Origin: Blumeriella jaapii
Taxonomy: Eukaryota; Ascomycota; Leotiomycetes; Helotiales; Drepanopezizaceae
Reading direction: 5' to 3'
Assembly (NCBI GenBank): GCA_009599575.1
Contig: VWND01000073.1
Span: 868,001-932,000 of the forward strand
DNA: 64,000 nt
The translations under genes and the position numbers were made by a program. Positions 1-10,829 of this stretch are shown here, one piece after another. Each line of letters opens with the position of its first letter. Within the stretch, counting starts at the first letter, position 1. The notes beneath the pieces were generated by a model, which saw nothing but the letters and a program-made list of their open reading frames with translations, made no database searches and was not told where the DNA came from.

Positions 1-1175
1 AATTTAAACTTTCGAATATCGGCCTATAATTCAGCGTCAGCGAGCTTTTAAAGCATTTTGCGAACGTATATAACGTATTTCAAAAAATCGGACGAATAAA
101 TAAAAATGTTATTCAGGTATGCAATACAAAAATCGTTTAAATAGTCGAAGAAAACGTCGTTTATATAACGTTGATAAGTTGCGAATTTATTAATAAAGCC
201 AAATAGCATTTTGCATTTATAAGCGCCGTAACGCGTACGAAACGTTATTAGTTTTTTACTGGCGGAATTTATTCGAATTTTATAAAAAGCTTAACGAATA
301 TCGAGCTTTGTAAAAATTCGCGCTTTCGAAAAACGAACAAAAATTTCATCGATAAAAGGAAAAAGGTAGCGATTTTTACGAGTAACGTTATTAAAAGCTC
401 GATAATCGATACAAAAACGTAATAAACCGTCGGGTTTTTTAGCGAAAAGCATTAGAACAGCGAAAAAAGCGGTAAAAGGTTCGATAAAGCTTTTGTTAAA
501 ATTGTTTTGCAAATAAGTTTTAATAATTTCGAATTTCGGAATCGATATTTTATATAAAAAAGTGTATTTCAGTTTTTTTTTATTTATAATAAACTCGATT
601 TTATAGTCGTAGGGCCGGTGAAAGGCCAGCTCGTTATTAGCGGCTTTAGAAAACACGTATTCGAAGTTTTTATATTCCGGGGAAAAAGATTCGAAAAAAA
701 ATTTATTCGAAGTTAGTTCTGCTAGGCTGGTTGAAAAGGTCGAAATCGATATTTTATTAATTTTGAAACGTTCGAAAAAACTGTGAAATTAAGTTTTAAA
801 AAAAGTGTTATACGTAAAGTCGTTTAGTATTTTGTCGATTTCGTACAAAAAAGTTAAAAATATTTCAATTGCTTTTTTTCTGAAAATCAGCTTGAAAGCG
901 TATGTAATAATTTGATAAATAGAAATTAAGTAAGCAATAGGTTAAGAGATTCGTTTTCGAACTGGTCGTTTAGAAAGTTTAAAAAATGGCTTATTTAAAT
1001 TATCGATTATATTAAGCTGAAAGATTATCGCGGCGAAAACTTTTTTTCGGTTTTTAGTATAATTGTTTTTCGTAAAACGAAAAAACTGTTTTGACGAAAA
1101 AAAAAAAAAAAAAGAAAAAATAATAAAAAAGAGATCGGCAGCCTGGGAAAGTGGTGTAATTTTTTGTATTATCCT

Positions 1176-1208
1176 ATTAGCGTCGCCATCGAAATTGGCA
1201 TCGCGAAT
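1176..1208 (-). repeat. 33-bp palindromic unit in family A (left copy)
   Basis: This is one of eight occurrences of a 33-bp near-palindrome. Here it begins ATTAGCGTCGC and ends GGCATCGCGAAT. It lies in the open frame between protease and RT, at the same place as in the other family A copies. Confidence 0.6.
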
Positions 1209-3417
1209 GAAATTCGACCTTTTCGCGCTTCGCACAGCGTCGTAAGCTTGCTATAATCGGTCAAGGTTTTTGTTACGTTTTACAGCGTCGTTTTAGTAGC
1301 GAAATTGAATTTTTCGAAAATGCAAATAAAAGATTTTAATACAACGAACGTAAAAAGTTATAAAAAGGTAAAATTTCGATTAATAAAGTTTGCGTTTATT
1401 ACAGTTTAATAAAACTTGGTGTTCGGCCAACCAAGCTTTTTTTAAAATCATATTATAATTTCCGAAGTTAATAATTAAAAAAAAAGTAAACGATTGTATT
1501 CGATTATTAATAATAAGGTTAAAAAGCGTAAAATATGTAATTAAATAGCCACGAGTTTTATTATACTTTTTTATAAAAAAAAAAGCCGGAAAAAGTTAAA
1601 TTAAAAGTTTTAAAAAAAAAAAAAAAGATTTGATCAGCGCCGAATCGATTAACGTATAACCGTTCGCTTTAAAATCGGCGAGCGCTTTTATTTTGTACGA
1701 AAAACTATTTTTAATAAATATAACGGGAATTGTTAATAAATCGCTATTAAAAAGCTTCCGAACGTTAAAATAACGCATATCGCGCAATACGTTTAAAAAA
1801 AAGGTTTTATTTAGGCCTGGGCGTTTTTCCGACTGGCGGAAAAGCTTTTAATTTCCTCGTATGCGTTTTGAAAGTCGTTTGGAAAAAGGTTTTCGTTTTT
1901 ATTATTATTATTAAAAAGCGAATTTTCGGCCGGTTCGATTTCGTTCACGCTTATCAGCTTAAAAAGGCTTTTGAATGGAACCGAAAGTCGGCCCGTAAAA
2001 AATCGTGCAGATTAGCCTTTTTAAACTTTTTGATATAAAATAAAAAACGAGCGTTGTCGTTGGTCCGATCGAAAAAAAAACGCTAAAAAGGGCGTTTTGG
2101 CGTAAAAAAAAAGGAAAAACAAGGGGCTGAGAAAAAGCTTATAAAGCATTTGGACGACTTTCGTACGTGCGATTTGACTCGTAGTACGCTTTGATTAAAG
2201 ACTTACCATTTTAATAAATAATAAACTTAATAAAACGATTCGCGTATAAAATTCGTTCAGCCAATTAATTTTGTTTTTTTTGTCGGACGGCGGTAAGCCA
2301 ATTTTTGAAAATCGTTGTATGCGCTTATTTCAAATGCAGCTTTTTTCGTAAACGCTTTAGTATTTTATCGCGAAAAGCGTTCCGAAACTGTTTGTCGGTT
2401 CGTATTTAAGCGTTTGCTACGAAAATGGAAAATCGCAAATAAAATCGCTAAAAGTCGTCGTACGTATTTATTGCAAGCATTTTAAACTCGTTTTCCGCTT
2501 TTTAAACGTTTAAAAAATCGGCCAGAAAATCGGCGATTTTTTTTATTAATTTTTCGGGAAATATAGAATCGGAACGATTTAAAATACGCGGGGTCAGAAA
2601 CTTTTTTGCCACGCTTTCGGTTTGATCGAATATGTAATTTTTGCGAAATCGATCGCTAACGAAGTAATCGTAGTAAAATTCGAAGTTGTCGAGAATTTTA
2701 ATTTTTTAATAGCGTGTTTTATAATTTTTACTATTATTTAGCTTAAATTTAAGGTTCGGAACGCGTTTTATGCGAGCTAATCGAAAGTCAGCAGATAAAT
2801 AGAAACTATAGCGTTTAAAAAGCGCGCTAAGATTTTGGCCGTTATAAAAAGATTTAAAAAGAATTCGCGAAAAGCGTAAAAATTGATTTGCAGCGTCTGT
2901 TGATTAAAATAAAACGTTGCGAAAAAATGGAGCAGCGGATTCGCGACTAGCAGAAGCACGTTCGATAAATTCTATTAAACGCTTTAATTAAAAGGTCTGT
3001 CGCAATCGCATAACTTTCAGAAGTTGTCGTTCACGCTTTTGCGCTTTTTTCAGTTAATTTTGCAAAAGTCTTAATTAAACGCTTTTAGCGCTAGGCTAGA
3101 AAATGGCAAACGAAATAATTAGCGCTCTGCCTTTTCCTTTGTTTTTCTTTCCTCGGGAGAAAAACTGTTTTTTAAAAAAAAAAGCTTTTGGGAAAAATTG
3201 CTTTTTCGCTGATTAAAAAGAAAAGAAAAGTTGAGATGTAATAGCAAAAGCTGAAAAGCTCTGCTAAAAAAAGGATCGTTGAACAAAAGCCATTTTTCGC
3301 GAAGTGCGGAAATAAGCCTTTTTACGACCGGTCGATTACTTTGGTATAATCCGTAAGAAATTCGAAAGAAAAAAATAGTTTACGCCGTCGCCAGCGTAAA
3401 AAAAAAGTTGTTAATAA

Positions 3418-3715
3418 TATAACGATTTAATCAATCGAAAAGCTGAAAAATCAGTTAATTGGTCGCCGTATTCATATGATATAAAAAAACGAGCCTTTGA
3501 TTTTGTAACAAAAATATTTATTTAGAATTAACAATTGCAAAAGGCAGAAGTTGTTAAAAAGAGAAAGCTTTATATATATGAATAGTTTTTATAATTAATA
3601 GGGAAACCCACCAGAAGACCAGGAAGCTTGCAGCTATACGTAGTTGCTGGGAAGTTTGCAGCTATACGTAGTTGCTGGGGTGACACGAGAGGTGGCAACA
3701 GAGTGAATCGTCACA
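3418..3715 (-). repeat. 5' LTR of the truncated family A element, with internal duplication
   Basis: This 298-bp LTR ends in the family terminus GAATCGTCACA; the inner terminus is RIP-changed to TATAACGATT. It is about 30 bp longer than the other family A LTRs (264-269 bp) because a segment carrying GCAGCTATACGTAGTTGCTG is present twice in tandem, at about 3630-3680. A primer-binding-like segment of the internal region follows on the minus strand. Confidence 0.88.
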
Positions 3716-3804
3716 ATCCGCAGAAAATGCTATTCGAGGGTTGGTAGAAGGCAGAGGGTTTTGGCGGATCACCTGATTTATACACGTAATATTGGTTCCT
3801 GACA
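3716..3804 (-). repeat. LTR E fragment
   Basis: These 89 bp match, in reverse orientation, the sequence starting at 30071. On the minus strand the fragment starts TGTCAGGAACC and contains GATCCGCC and TTTCTGCGGAT. Its other side is cut by the family A insertion at 3715. On its right it interrupts the copia reverse transcriptase of element F. It is therefore younger than F and older than the family A insertion. The parent element class is not known from this fragment. Confidence 0.7.
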
Positions 3805-5250
3805 TTTGTATAATTATTAAAAGGTCGAAAATAGCTTCGGGTTAATACAAACTAGTAATATAAGTTTTTCGAGCGCGTTGGGCGAAATAATTGCTTTTAT
3901 TATTTTTGATTAGCTCGAGTTTTTTTGCTTGATTTTTTTATTTGAAAAAAATAAAACCTTTTAACTTATATAAAACTTCTTCGTTAAAGGTCAAAACGTT
4001 GTTTTCAGTTAGTATGTTTTTAGGCTTCGTATTAAAATCTGCTGCTTGCAATTCGGCTTTTTTCAAAGCTAAAAAAGCCTTATTTGCTAGCTGCAACGTG
4101 TCGTTTATTTGCATTTCTACGATTGCGAAAGCAAAAGTAGTAGAAATAAGTAAGCAAGGGTCGTATATTAACGTAGTTATATAAAGCTTGTTTTTATAAT
4201 GTTTGTAATATATATTTTACCAATGCGTGCCTGCTTTTGCTATACCGTACAAAAGCTTGTAGATCAGCAGAATCGAGCCTTTTGGGTAGCTAGATCGTAG
4301 CTTTTTAAGAAGGTGCGCTAGAATCTGTTTTTTTAAAAACCTATTAGCGCTTATATAAGCTTGAGTGATATTCTTTAAATGCAGTGTAGCGTTGCAGTTG
4401 CTTGTGTGTTCGAGGGTTGGAGCGAGAGTTATGATCAATCTTTGGCTATTTCGTGTTACGATCCTGGCCGGTGGTAGTTGCCAGTGGTATGGTTGCCAGT
4501 GGTATGATTGCTGGTGGTGTCGGATTAAGGTTTGGGCACGGACCACCTCGGCCACTAGGCCTCGCGCTAAGTCACGTGACCCACAAGCGCAACCCACTGT
4601 ACATAAAGTTCGCGACCCCGAGCATTCTAGCTCGGTGTCTTTCTTTCAATTTACATGCGTACCTTTTGGTCCACATCACCCTTCTGATCACCCTCAAGCT
4701 AGCTGTGACATTTCGCTGAATAATGGGTGATTAAGTGAAAATATCGTATTTCCTATCGTTGTTATAAGCTTGAATTACCAGTTTAGATTTCTCGAATAGT
4801 ATAGCTGTATTTTTGCTTTTAATTTTATTTATAATTCGTAAATTAAAGATTCGGCCGTAGTAAAGAGTGGGATTGTATTATACAATCTTAAAAACGCTTT
4901 TCTCGATCAAACTTTTTATTTCTATTTTTTTAAAAGCTTTAAAAAGCTCGCCGGAGGTTGTAATAACACTTTTTTAGCGTAGCTTAATCGAGCATTCAGC
5001 GTCTGCCTTTTTTTTGTATGTAAGGTAGCTTGCAATACAATCGTCGAAAAAATTGGTTTTAATAGTTTTTGCAGAAAATAATATATTAATGTCATCCTTT
5101 TTTATATTTTTTTTTTTAAATTCGTAAAACTCGTTAGTTGTGAATAACTGCTGCTGTTGCTGTTGCTCCCTAATCTTTCGGGAAGGAACGCGTATTCTGG
5201 TGCCTTGGCGAACTTGTATAGTTTTTAAAAATTAAATTAATGCAATCAGT
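3805..5250 (-). pseudogene. copia reverse transcriptase fragment
   Basis: On both sides of the solo LTR at 4454-4710 the minus strand encodes copia RT. Upstream is SPIIQRNSQRL; downstream come LHLKNITQAYISANRF, then YPKGSILLIYKLLYGIAKAG and THW. These are the segments around the first catalytic Asp (here changed to Asn in NITQAY; families have DITQAY) and the fixed YGI.EAG.HW block. The frame continues through 3942-4184 and then stops abruptly at LTR E. In-frame TAA/TAG codons make it non-functional. Confidence 0.8.
4454..4710 (+). mobile_element. solo LTR, family D
   Basis: This 257-bp LTR begins TGTTACGATCCTGGC and ends AGCTAGCTGTGACA. It is flanked by a perfect 5-bp duplication TTTCG (4449-4453 and 4711-4715). 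It has two to three units of a 15-bp minisatellite (TGGTATGGTTGCCAG). It contains CACGTGACC and a TATAA-like ACATAAAG. RIP damage is nearly absent, in contrast to the sequence on either side. Long frames across it (for example 4365-4730) are not genes. Confidence 0.93.
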
Positions 5251-5278
5251 TCTGCAACAGGCTGTACAATTGGTGCAA

Positions 5279-6640
5279 TCAGTTCTGCAACAGGCTGTAC
5301 AGTCGCAGCTGGTGGTGCAAGCTTTCTTTTCTTAACAATTGGTTCAGAGGGGGGGTTTTATCGTTCAATTCGCTATAGTAAGACTTAATTAACGTAATTC
5401 GGAAATCTGAAGCTTTATCGTTGATTTGAATTTTGCAGGTATTGCTATTTTTTGAAATGAACTTATAAAGGCCTGACCAATCTTTTTTTTTTTTGTATAC
5501 GCGTACGTCCGATTGCAAAAGGAGATTGAATGTTTTTAAAGTATTCGGGCCGCCGTTTTTTAGTGCGTAAGGCTTTCGAAATTTTGCGTTCGGCCTGAAT
5601 TCGCCGAATTTCTTATATTACAAAGCGTAGTATATTACGTTTTTTTATTACAAAAGCAAAAAAAAGCGTTTGTTTTTGATAAACGAAGGTATATATCGTA
5701 TATTAGCAAAATGGGTATAATACCGCTTGGATTTGCAATATCGTTTATAGTTTTAAAAGCTATTTTTAAAATTATATGCTTATTAAAACTTTTATTTTTC
5801 AGTTGCTTTTTCAAAATATTATAAATTCGTTTTTTTAAAAGGGCCGTAGTAACGTTTTATTTTGCTAATATTATTATAAGCTTCGATTGGAACGATTTTG
5901 ATATTATATTTTATAAAACGTATTTATTAACAAAACTTTTAAAAAATTAAATTGGTTTTTGAATCGATAATAATTACGTCGGGTGGATTTAAATAAAAAT
6001 CGATTTAATATAGCCGAAGTGTATTTTATACGTGTTTTGCAATTATATTTTTTAAAAAACCATCAGAGCTGTAAATGGTGGTTGAATTTACGATATAAAA
6101 AACCGGGTCGCCGTTAATATATATATATATTTATAATTATCGAATAATTGAATTTATAATCGTTTTTTTTTAATAAAATTTTAAATCGGCGAGGGGTTTG
6201 TTCGTATAATTGATATTAAAAACAATATTTTACAATTTTTTTCAGGATAACAGTTTCGAATTTCTGTTTTGCTCGTTCTAAAATAGCCGCAAAGCGCTGT
6301 ACAGAAAAATATTTCCAACGTTTGTAAATCTGACGTAGTTTCAGTTTTGTAAAATAGCAAAATAAAATTTCTTAGATATTAAACAATATAAATAAATATT
6401 TCCATTTCCGAATTATTAATACGCCAGGGCCATTTTTTTGTATAAGCATATTATGCAAATTATCGAAATAAATATAAAAGGCATTTATATTTTTTAAACA
6501 AATTAAAAAAAGGATATTAATATTAACGATATAAAACTTAATTTTGCTAATAAATATTGCAACAAAAATTGTTTTTTAAATATTTGCAAAAGTTATTTTA
6601 AAGCTAATCGTATTTTCTTTCGAAAAAAAATCAAAAGCAA
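5279..6640 (-). pseudogene. copia integrase fragment
   Basis: The minus strand encodes the integrase core and C-terminal part of element F. Recognisable pieces include INGDPVFYIV, WNTLRLYWIDFYLNPPD (Trp codons now stops), and KIVPIEAYN followed by KRYYGPF. The C-terminal block VYKKKKDWSGLYKF, then CKIQINDKASDFR and IKSYYSE, is at 5279-5518. Copia integrases carry the same succession before RT. Many stops are TAA at former CAA/CAG. Confidence 0.75.
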
Positions 6641-6645
6641 GCTGG

Positions 6646-6913
6646 TGTGACGATCTAATCAGTCGAAGGGCTGGGAGATCAGTCAACTGGTCGCCGTGTT
6701 CACATGGTATAAGAAACGAGCCTTTGGTTCTGTAACAAAAATATTCATTTAGAATCAACAACTGCAGAAGGCAGAGATTGTTAAGAAGAGAAAGCCTTAT
6801 ATACATGATAGTTTCCACAGTTGATAGGGAGACCCACCAGGAGACCAGGGAGCTTGCAGCTATACGTAGTTGCTGGGGTGACACGAGAGGTGGCAACAGA
6901 GTGAATCGTCACA
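6646..6913 (-). mobile_element. solo LTR, family A (minus)
   Basis: This 268-bp LTR runs TGTGACGATCT to GAATCGTCACA. It is flanked by a perfect duplication GCTGG (6641-6645 and 6914-6918). It sits in the copia element upstream of its integrase. Most CpA and TpG sites are intact, so it has suffered much less RIP than the LTRs of the full elements. Confidence 0.94.
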
Positions 6914-8704
6914 GCTGGAATAGCAATTTTTTAAAAGTTTTGAATTGAAATATACCATCTGAAAATTTGCCAGCTGCATCCGAATTTAAAAGAAATTCTT
7001 GGAACTTGTATAAAAATATTTCGAGCTTAAAATATACGTTTTTATTAGAAGTCTATCGTTTTCCTGGATCGAAAGATTTATAGGATTAAGCTTTGTAAAA
7101 GCGTGGTAAACAGATCGTTTTTGTAAAATAGTCAAAATTTCGACTTCTACTATTTTACCAACTTCCGTATAAAAGGTTTGAGTAAAAAAATTATCGTTTT
7201 AATACTTATTCCTATCGTAATAGCCGTTTTCGGCGTTTTATATATTATATTAATCAAAAGAAAAGAAAGGGGCGAAAGGGGCAGGGGCGTTTTCCAAGCC
7301 TTTAACGCTTTCGTATTGCGCAAGAAAGCTTGTGTATTATTACACAGTCGAGAAAGCTCCAGTAAAATAAGCTTTATTAGCGTTGTATTCGTCGTATGCT
7401 TTTTTTCGTTTTTTTTAAAAGTGTTTTATTAACCAGCAGTTTACTTTTTTGCATATTCAACACTTTTTAGATTGGGAAAAACTGCTAGAACTGTCTGAAT
7501 AGCCTTTTCAGCCTCGGAATTCTCTGTGACGATTCACTCTTTTGCCACCTCGTGTGTCACCCCAGCAACTACGTATAGCTGCAAGCTCCCTGGTCTTCTG
7601 GTGGGTCTCCCCATCAACTGTGGAGACTATTTATGTATATAAGGCTCTCTCCTTTTAGCAATCTCTGCCTTTTGCAGTTGTTGATTCTAAGTGAATATTT
7701 TTGTTACAGAACCAAAGGCTCGTTTCTTATATTATATGAACTCGGCGACCAGTTGACTGATTTCCCAGCCCTCCGACTGATTAGATCGTCATATTCTCCT
7801 TCTTTGAATATGCTTTTGCTTTGGTAGCTTCTACCGAAACGTTTTTCGCGACTTTTACCTTTGTAAGTTCGGTTTGTATAATAGCTTTTATTTTGATTTG
7901 CAAAAGTTTGAAAAAGCTGAGAAATAATAAAAGTTAATTTTCGCAATTGAATTTTTCGTTTAATAATCCCAATTGCATTGCGTAGCTGGGATGCGACGCT
8001 TTTATACGTATTTGCAAAGTTTATTAGAGCGTATCTGCACTTTTGTACGCTATTGTAAGCGCTGATAATTTGGTTTCGCAAGTGATTATCGCTTTCGTAC
8101 TTTTTAATAAAAGCTTGTTGATATAACGCTAGTTTTTCGAATATGGTTTTTAAGCATTTTAAGCGCGATTTGCCAGGGTTTTCAGCTTGTATTTCTTTGT
8201 ATATAATTGTACGCTATGCTATTAAATAAAGCTTGCGGTTTTTAATCGTTTCGAAGTAAACTTTTATAAAACTAATTATTACGCTAAACTAATAGTTTTT
8301 ACGAATTATAATATTATAATAATAGGCGTCAGCTGCTTTTTTAAGTATATGCGAAAAGGCTTTTGCGTACAGGCTTTCGAAAAAATTGTATAAATCGCAC
8401 AAATTATAAAACTTTTTCAGCTTTACGTAGAATATATCCTATATTTTATTACCGTACTTTATTTTATTTTTGTAATATATTTTGCTGAGATTCAGAACTA
8501 GCTGTGCAAAATTATTTTTTTTGTAAAGTTTAACTTCTGCTTTTTCGTCGTCGCTTTTATCGGAAAAATTAAAATCGTTATTTTTAATTTTAAAAATCTT
8601 CGTTTTGTTTTTGAAATTGTATAACGTTTTGTCTCGTATAAAAAATATATTACGTACGCTATTATCGCTACTTTTGGTAGGTATTTTGATTGTTTGTAAC
8701 GCAT
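6914..8704 (-). pseudogene. copia gag with zinc-knuckle remnant, split by a solo LTR
   Basis: The minus strand carries a gag frame (8704 to 7794, then 7524 to 6914). Its main block, at 7794-8081, reads LRNQIISAYNSVQKCRYALI, then TYKSVASQLRNAIGIIKR and TNRTYKGKSREKRF, as in fungal copia gags. After the solo LTR the frame resumes and a knuckle-like CYICKK..CW..KH follows near 7440. The N-terminal part at 8498-8704 reads SKYLPKVAIIAYV. Gag would form the particle and bind RNA; this copy cannot, because it has stops and an insertion. Confidence 0.72.
7525..7793 (+). mobile_element. solo LTR, family A (plus)
   Basis: This 269-bp LTR runs TGTGACGATTCACTC to ATCGTCATA. It is flanked by a perfect duplication TTCTC (7520-7524 and 7794-7798). 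It interrupts the copia gag frame. It is a separate insertion from the opposite-strand solo LTR 0.6 kb away, because each has its own target duplication. Confidence 0.94.
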
Positions 8705-9667
8705 ATACGTTAGCTAAGCTGTCTTTTGCCTTTTAAAATTCACTTTTATTATTTTCGATATAAGCAATTTTATTATTATAATAATTTTCGCTTTCAGCAA
8801 CAGAGATTTAAATAAAAAAAAGCAAGGGTGGGTTTTTTTTTTTACTTTTGAAGGCTATTTCGTAGCTAAGTTTTTTAATTTTTTATCTGTTATCGTTTTT
8901 TATTTGCAAAAGTAAAAAAAATAAATTTATTTTTTTGGAATACCGCTGCTAAACGATTTGCATAGCTATTATTTCGGTTTTTTAATAAATAAAGCTATAT
9001 TAATTTTATAAATAAATAAATAATTGTAAAAATTGCGTTTTAAAAAAGCGTATGCAATATTAAATAAATCGGCGTTCCAATTAGCAAAATCTTTTTGAAA
9101 AAGCTTTTATAAGCTCTTTTTTTTAAACGTATTTGTGTTCTGTTTTGTATCGCTTTAGAAAAAGATAAATCTGTCTATTTACGGCAAAAGCGGTTTGATA
9201 GGTAGCTGATTTTGGTTTGAATTGCTTTAGCTAAAAGTCGGTATCGATTTCGAAATTTAGGTCGAATAGAAAATTTCGAATAGAATAGAAAAATATTTTC
9301 GACATCTTGGCTGCTTTTGCTTACAATCAGAAGGGTTGCAAGGTAGATTGTAAGATTGCAAGGTCGAATTGGGTTGGTTATTGCTGTTTTTGGTGCGCAG
9401 GCTGCAGGCTCGGGCTTGGCGCAAATAAATGGGTTTTTGTTAATTTCGGTTTTGGTTTTTGGTTGCGCAAGCTAAGCGCGAGCGTATAAAACGCGTACAA
9501 TCAAGGGGTCACCTTTTAGTACCTGATTTCAGCTATTCCGAAAAAGTCGTCGATTTTAGCGTAGCTTCAAAATGCAGAAAAGGGTCGTTTTTTGCATCGT
9601 TTTGCTACCTTTTCTTTAGTAAACCTAGCTGTTCTGTGGTTAACAGTAAAATCAACCATTGATCAGT
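8705..9667. other. AT-rich 5' leader of element F
   Basis: No frame with recognisable protein similarity was seen here. It probably holds the 5' end of the copia gag and the untranslated leader. From about 9300 composition rises toward that of the gene island. Confidence 0.4.
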
Positions 9668-10829
9668 GTTGATATTATATAAGAGAGGGTTGTGTATACA
9701 CAGTTAAGATATTGCAATAACTGGGATTGTATTGCGAAAAAGATCTAAGAAGTAAACTAGCTACCGCACGGAATATGTGTAGGTAGGGCTGCACGCTTGC
9801 AGCCTATCATCACGTGGTGTGATCATATGATTATGCGCATAATCAACCACCACCATATACCCATATTCATAATTCGCAGGGCTGAGATCTGTGGATTCCA
9901 AAGCTCTGATCTCGAGAGGATGGGTTCTTTCCATGTTAGTCCTGCACAGACAGAAAGTACCAAGCCGAAATGCCATGTTTGCGTCGGACGGCATTAATCG
10001 CCTTGTCAACACCTACAAACATACTTACTACATGCTCTTTACACCGATCCTCAATCACCACGCTTTTCAAACCGCAGACCTGCCGCGGCGACATGCACTC
10101 GATACGTACGAAAAATCCGCATTGCCTTTGTGATGGATGGCCCTTCGGGCTCGGTTCGGCTGTGCTTCCATCTAGTCAGTCAGTCAGTCAGTCAGATACC
10201 CCCTTGTTTCGATGGTGTGGATCTCTGCCAACGGGCTGGTGGGCACGGTTGGGGAAGAAAGGAAACGAATGGTTTCTCGTGTGAGATTTGGAAGGGGGGG
10301 GGGGGGGGGGGTAGACGGGGTGGTGTGTATACAGACAGTATTTGTACAGTATTTGTAGTTCTGGGGTTTGGCTTTTCAGTTGCACCTGGGTATAAATCTA
10401 CCATTTTTTCTGCTCCGATTTTGACACGTAGATGTTTTCTTTCTGAAATGTCTTTTCCGTTCTTTCTCTTCTTCTTTAATGTTTTCTTTCTTCGTGCTGC
10501 CTGTTTAGATTGTTCCTCGCTTAGTGCCATTGTCGCTAACAGTTTCACGTGAGTTGTGCTACCGTCGATACACTCACTTCTGTCGCTTTCAACGCCAATA
10601 ATAGAATCGGAAAATGGAACTTGAACCTTCAGATGATCAACGTCACTGCCGGAGGCCTGGAAGCCAGTTCATGCTTCGTTTTGCGTACGGCCATTTCGAT
10701 TACTCTGTTCTGTACGCGTGGCTATATGGTATAAGGTAGGTATGATTTTGGTCACGTGACAACGTAGCAGCCACGTGATGGCACATACTAGACGTGCATC
10801 ATATACTCCCAAAACGTAGCTAGTTAATA
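9668..10829. other. gene-free left edge of the island
   Basis: No convincing gene was found. The stretch contains a CACGTG-centred near-palindrome around 9805-9835, a (CAGT)n microsatellite at about 10173-10197, an 18-base poly(G) run at 10294-10311, and two CACGTGA motifs near 10752 and 10775. Overlapping frames at 10130-10552 exist on both strands but show low-complexity Lys/Arg or Pro runs only. Confidence 0.5.
10294..10311 (+). repeat. poly(G) tract, 18 bases
   Basis: This is an uninterrupted G run, one of five homopolymer G/C tracts of 16 bases or more inside the island. Confidence 0.95.

Larger units (their letters stand above)
1..3715 (-). mobile_element. Ty3/gypsy chromovirus, family A, 5' part (runs off the left edge)
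   Basis: This is the 5' portion of a minus-strand gypsy element. Reading from right to left it has the 5' LTR (3418-3715), a gag region, a retropepsin near 1596-1787 and the start of reverse transcriptase at 1-656. The retropepsin motif reads ADFKANGY where families have DTGA. The RT stretch contains KPDGLLRFCIDYRAFN and FTKLDIR, the usual template-contact region of gypsy RTs. The same order occurs in the complete family A copy at 54527-60955. All frames are broken by TAA/TAG consistent with RIP, so no product is expected. The 3' half lies outside the window. The 5 bases after the LTR (ATCCG, 3716-3720) lie inside LTR E and are the predicted target duplication. Confidence 0.88.
3805..9667 (-). 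mobile_element. Ty1/copia retrotransposon F, degraded, interrupted by three solo LTRs
   Basis: On the minus strand the order is gag (about 8704 down to 7100), integrase (about 6640-5280) and reverse transcriptase (about 5250-3805). Integrase ahead of RT defines the Ty1/copia type. The element is cut at 3804 by LTR E, so RNase H and the 3' LTR are missing. Solo LTRs at 4454-4710, 6646-6913 and 7525-7793 split it. Removing the first, with one copy of its target duplication, restores an uninterrupted RT frame. The right end is inferred: TGTTGATATT at 9667 reads on the minus strand as a copia-like LTR terminus AATATCAACA, next to the point where composition changes. The start of that 5' LTR was not found. 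Confidence 0.82.

Noticed and set aside
4365..4730. Plus-strand frames of about 120 and 88 codons
   Set aside because: They fall within the solo LTR D and recur at the other D LTRs; they are LTR sequence, not genes.
10130..10552. Overlapping frames on both strands near the poly(G) tract
   Set aside because: Their sequence is dominated by homopolymer-encoded Gly/Pro and Lys runs; there is no conserved motif and no splice or start context.
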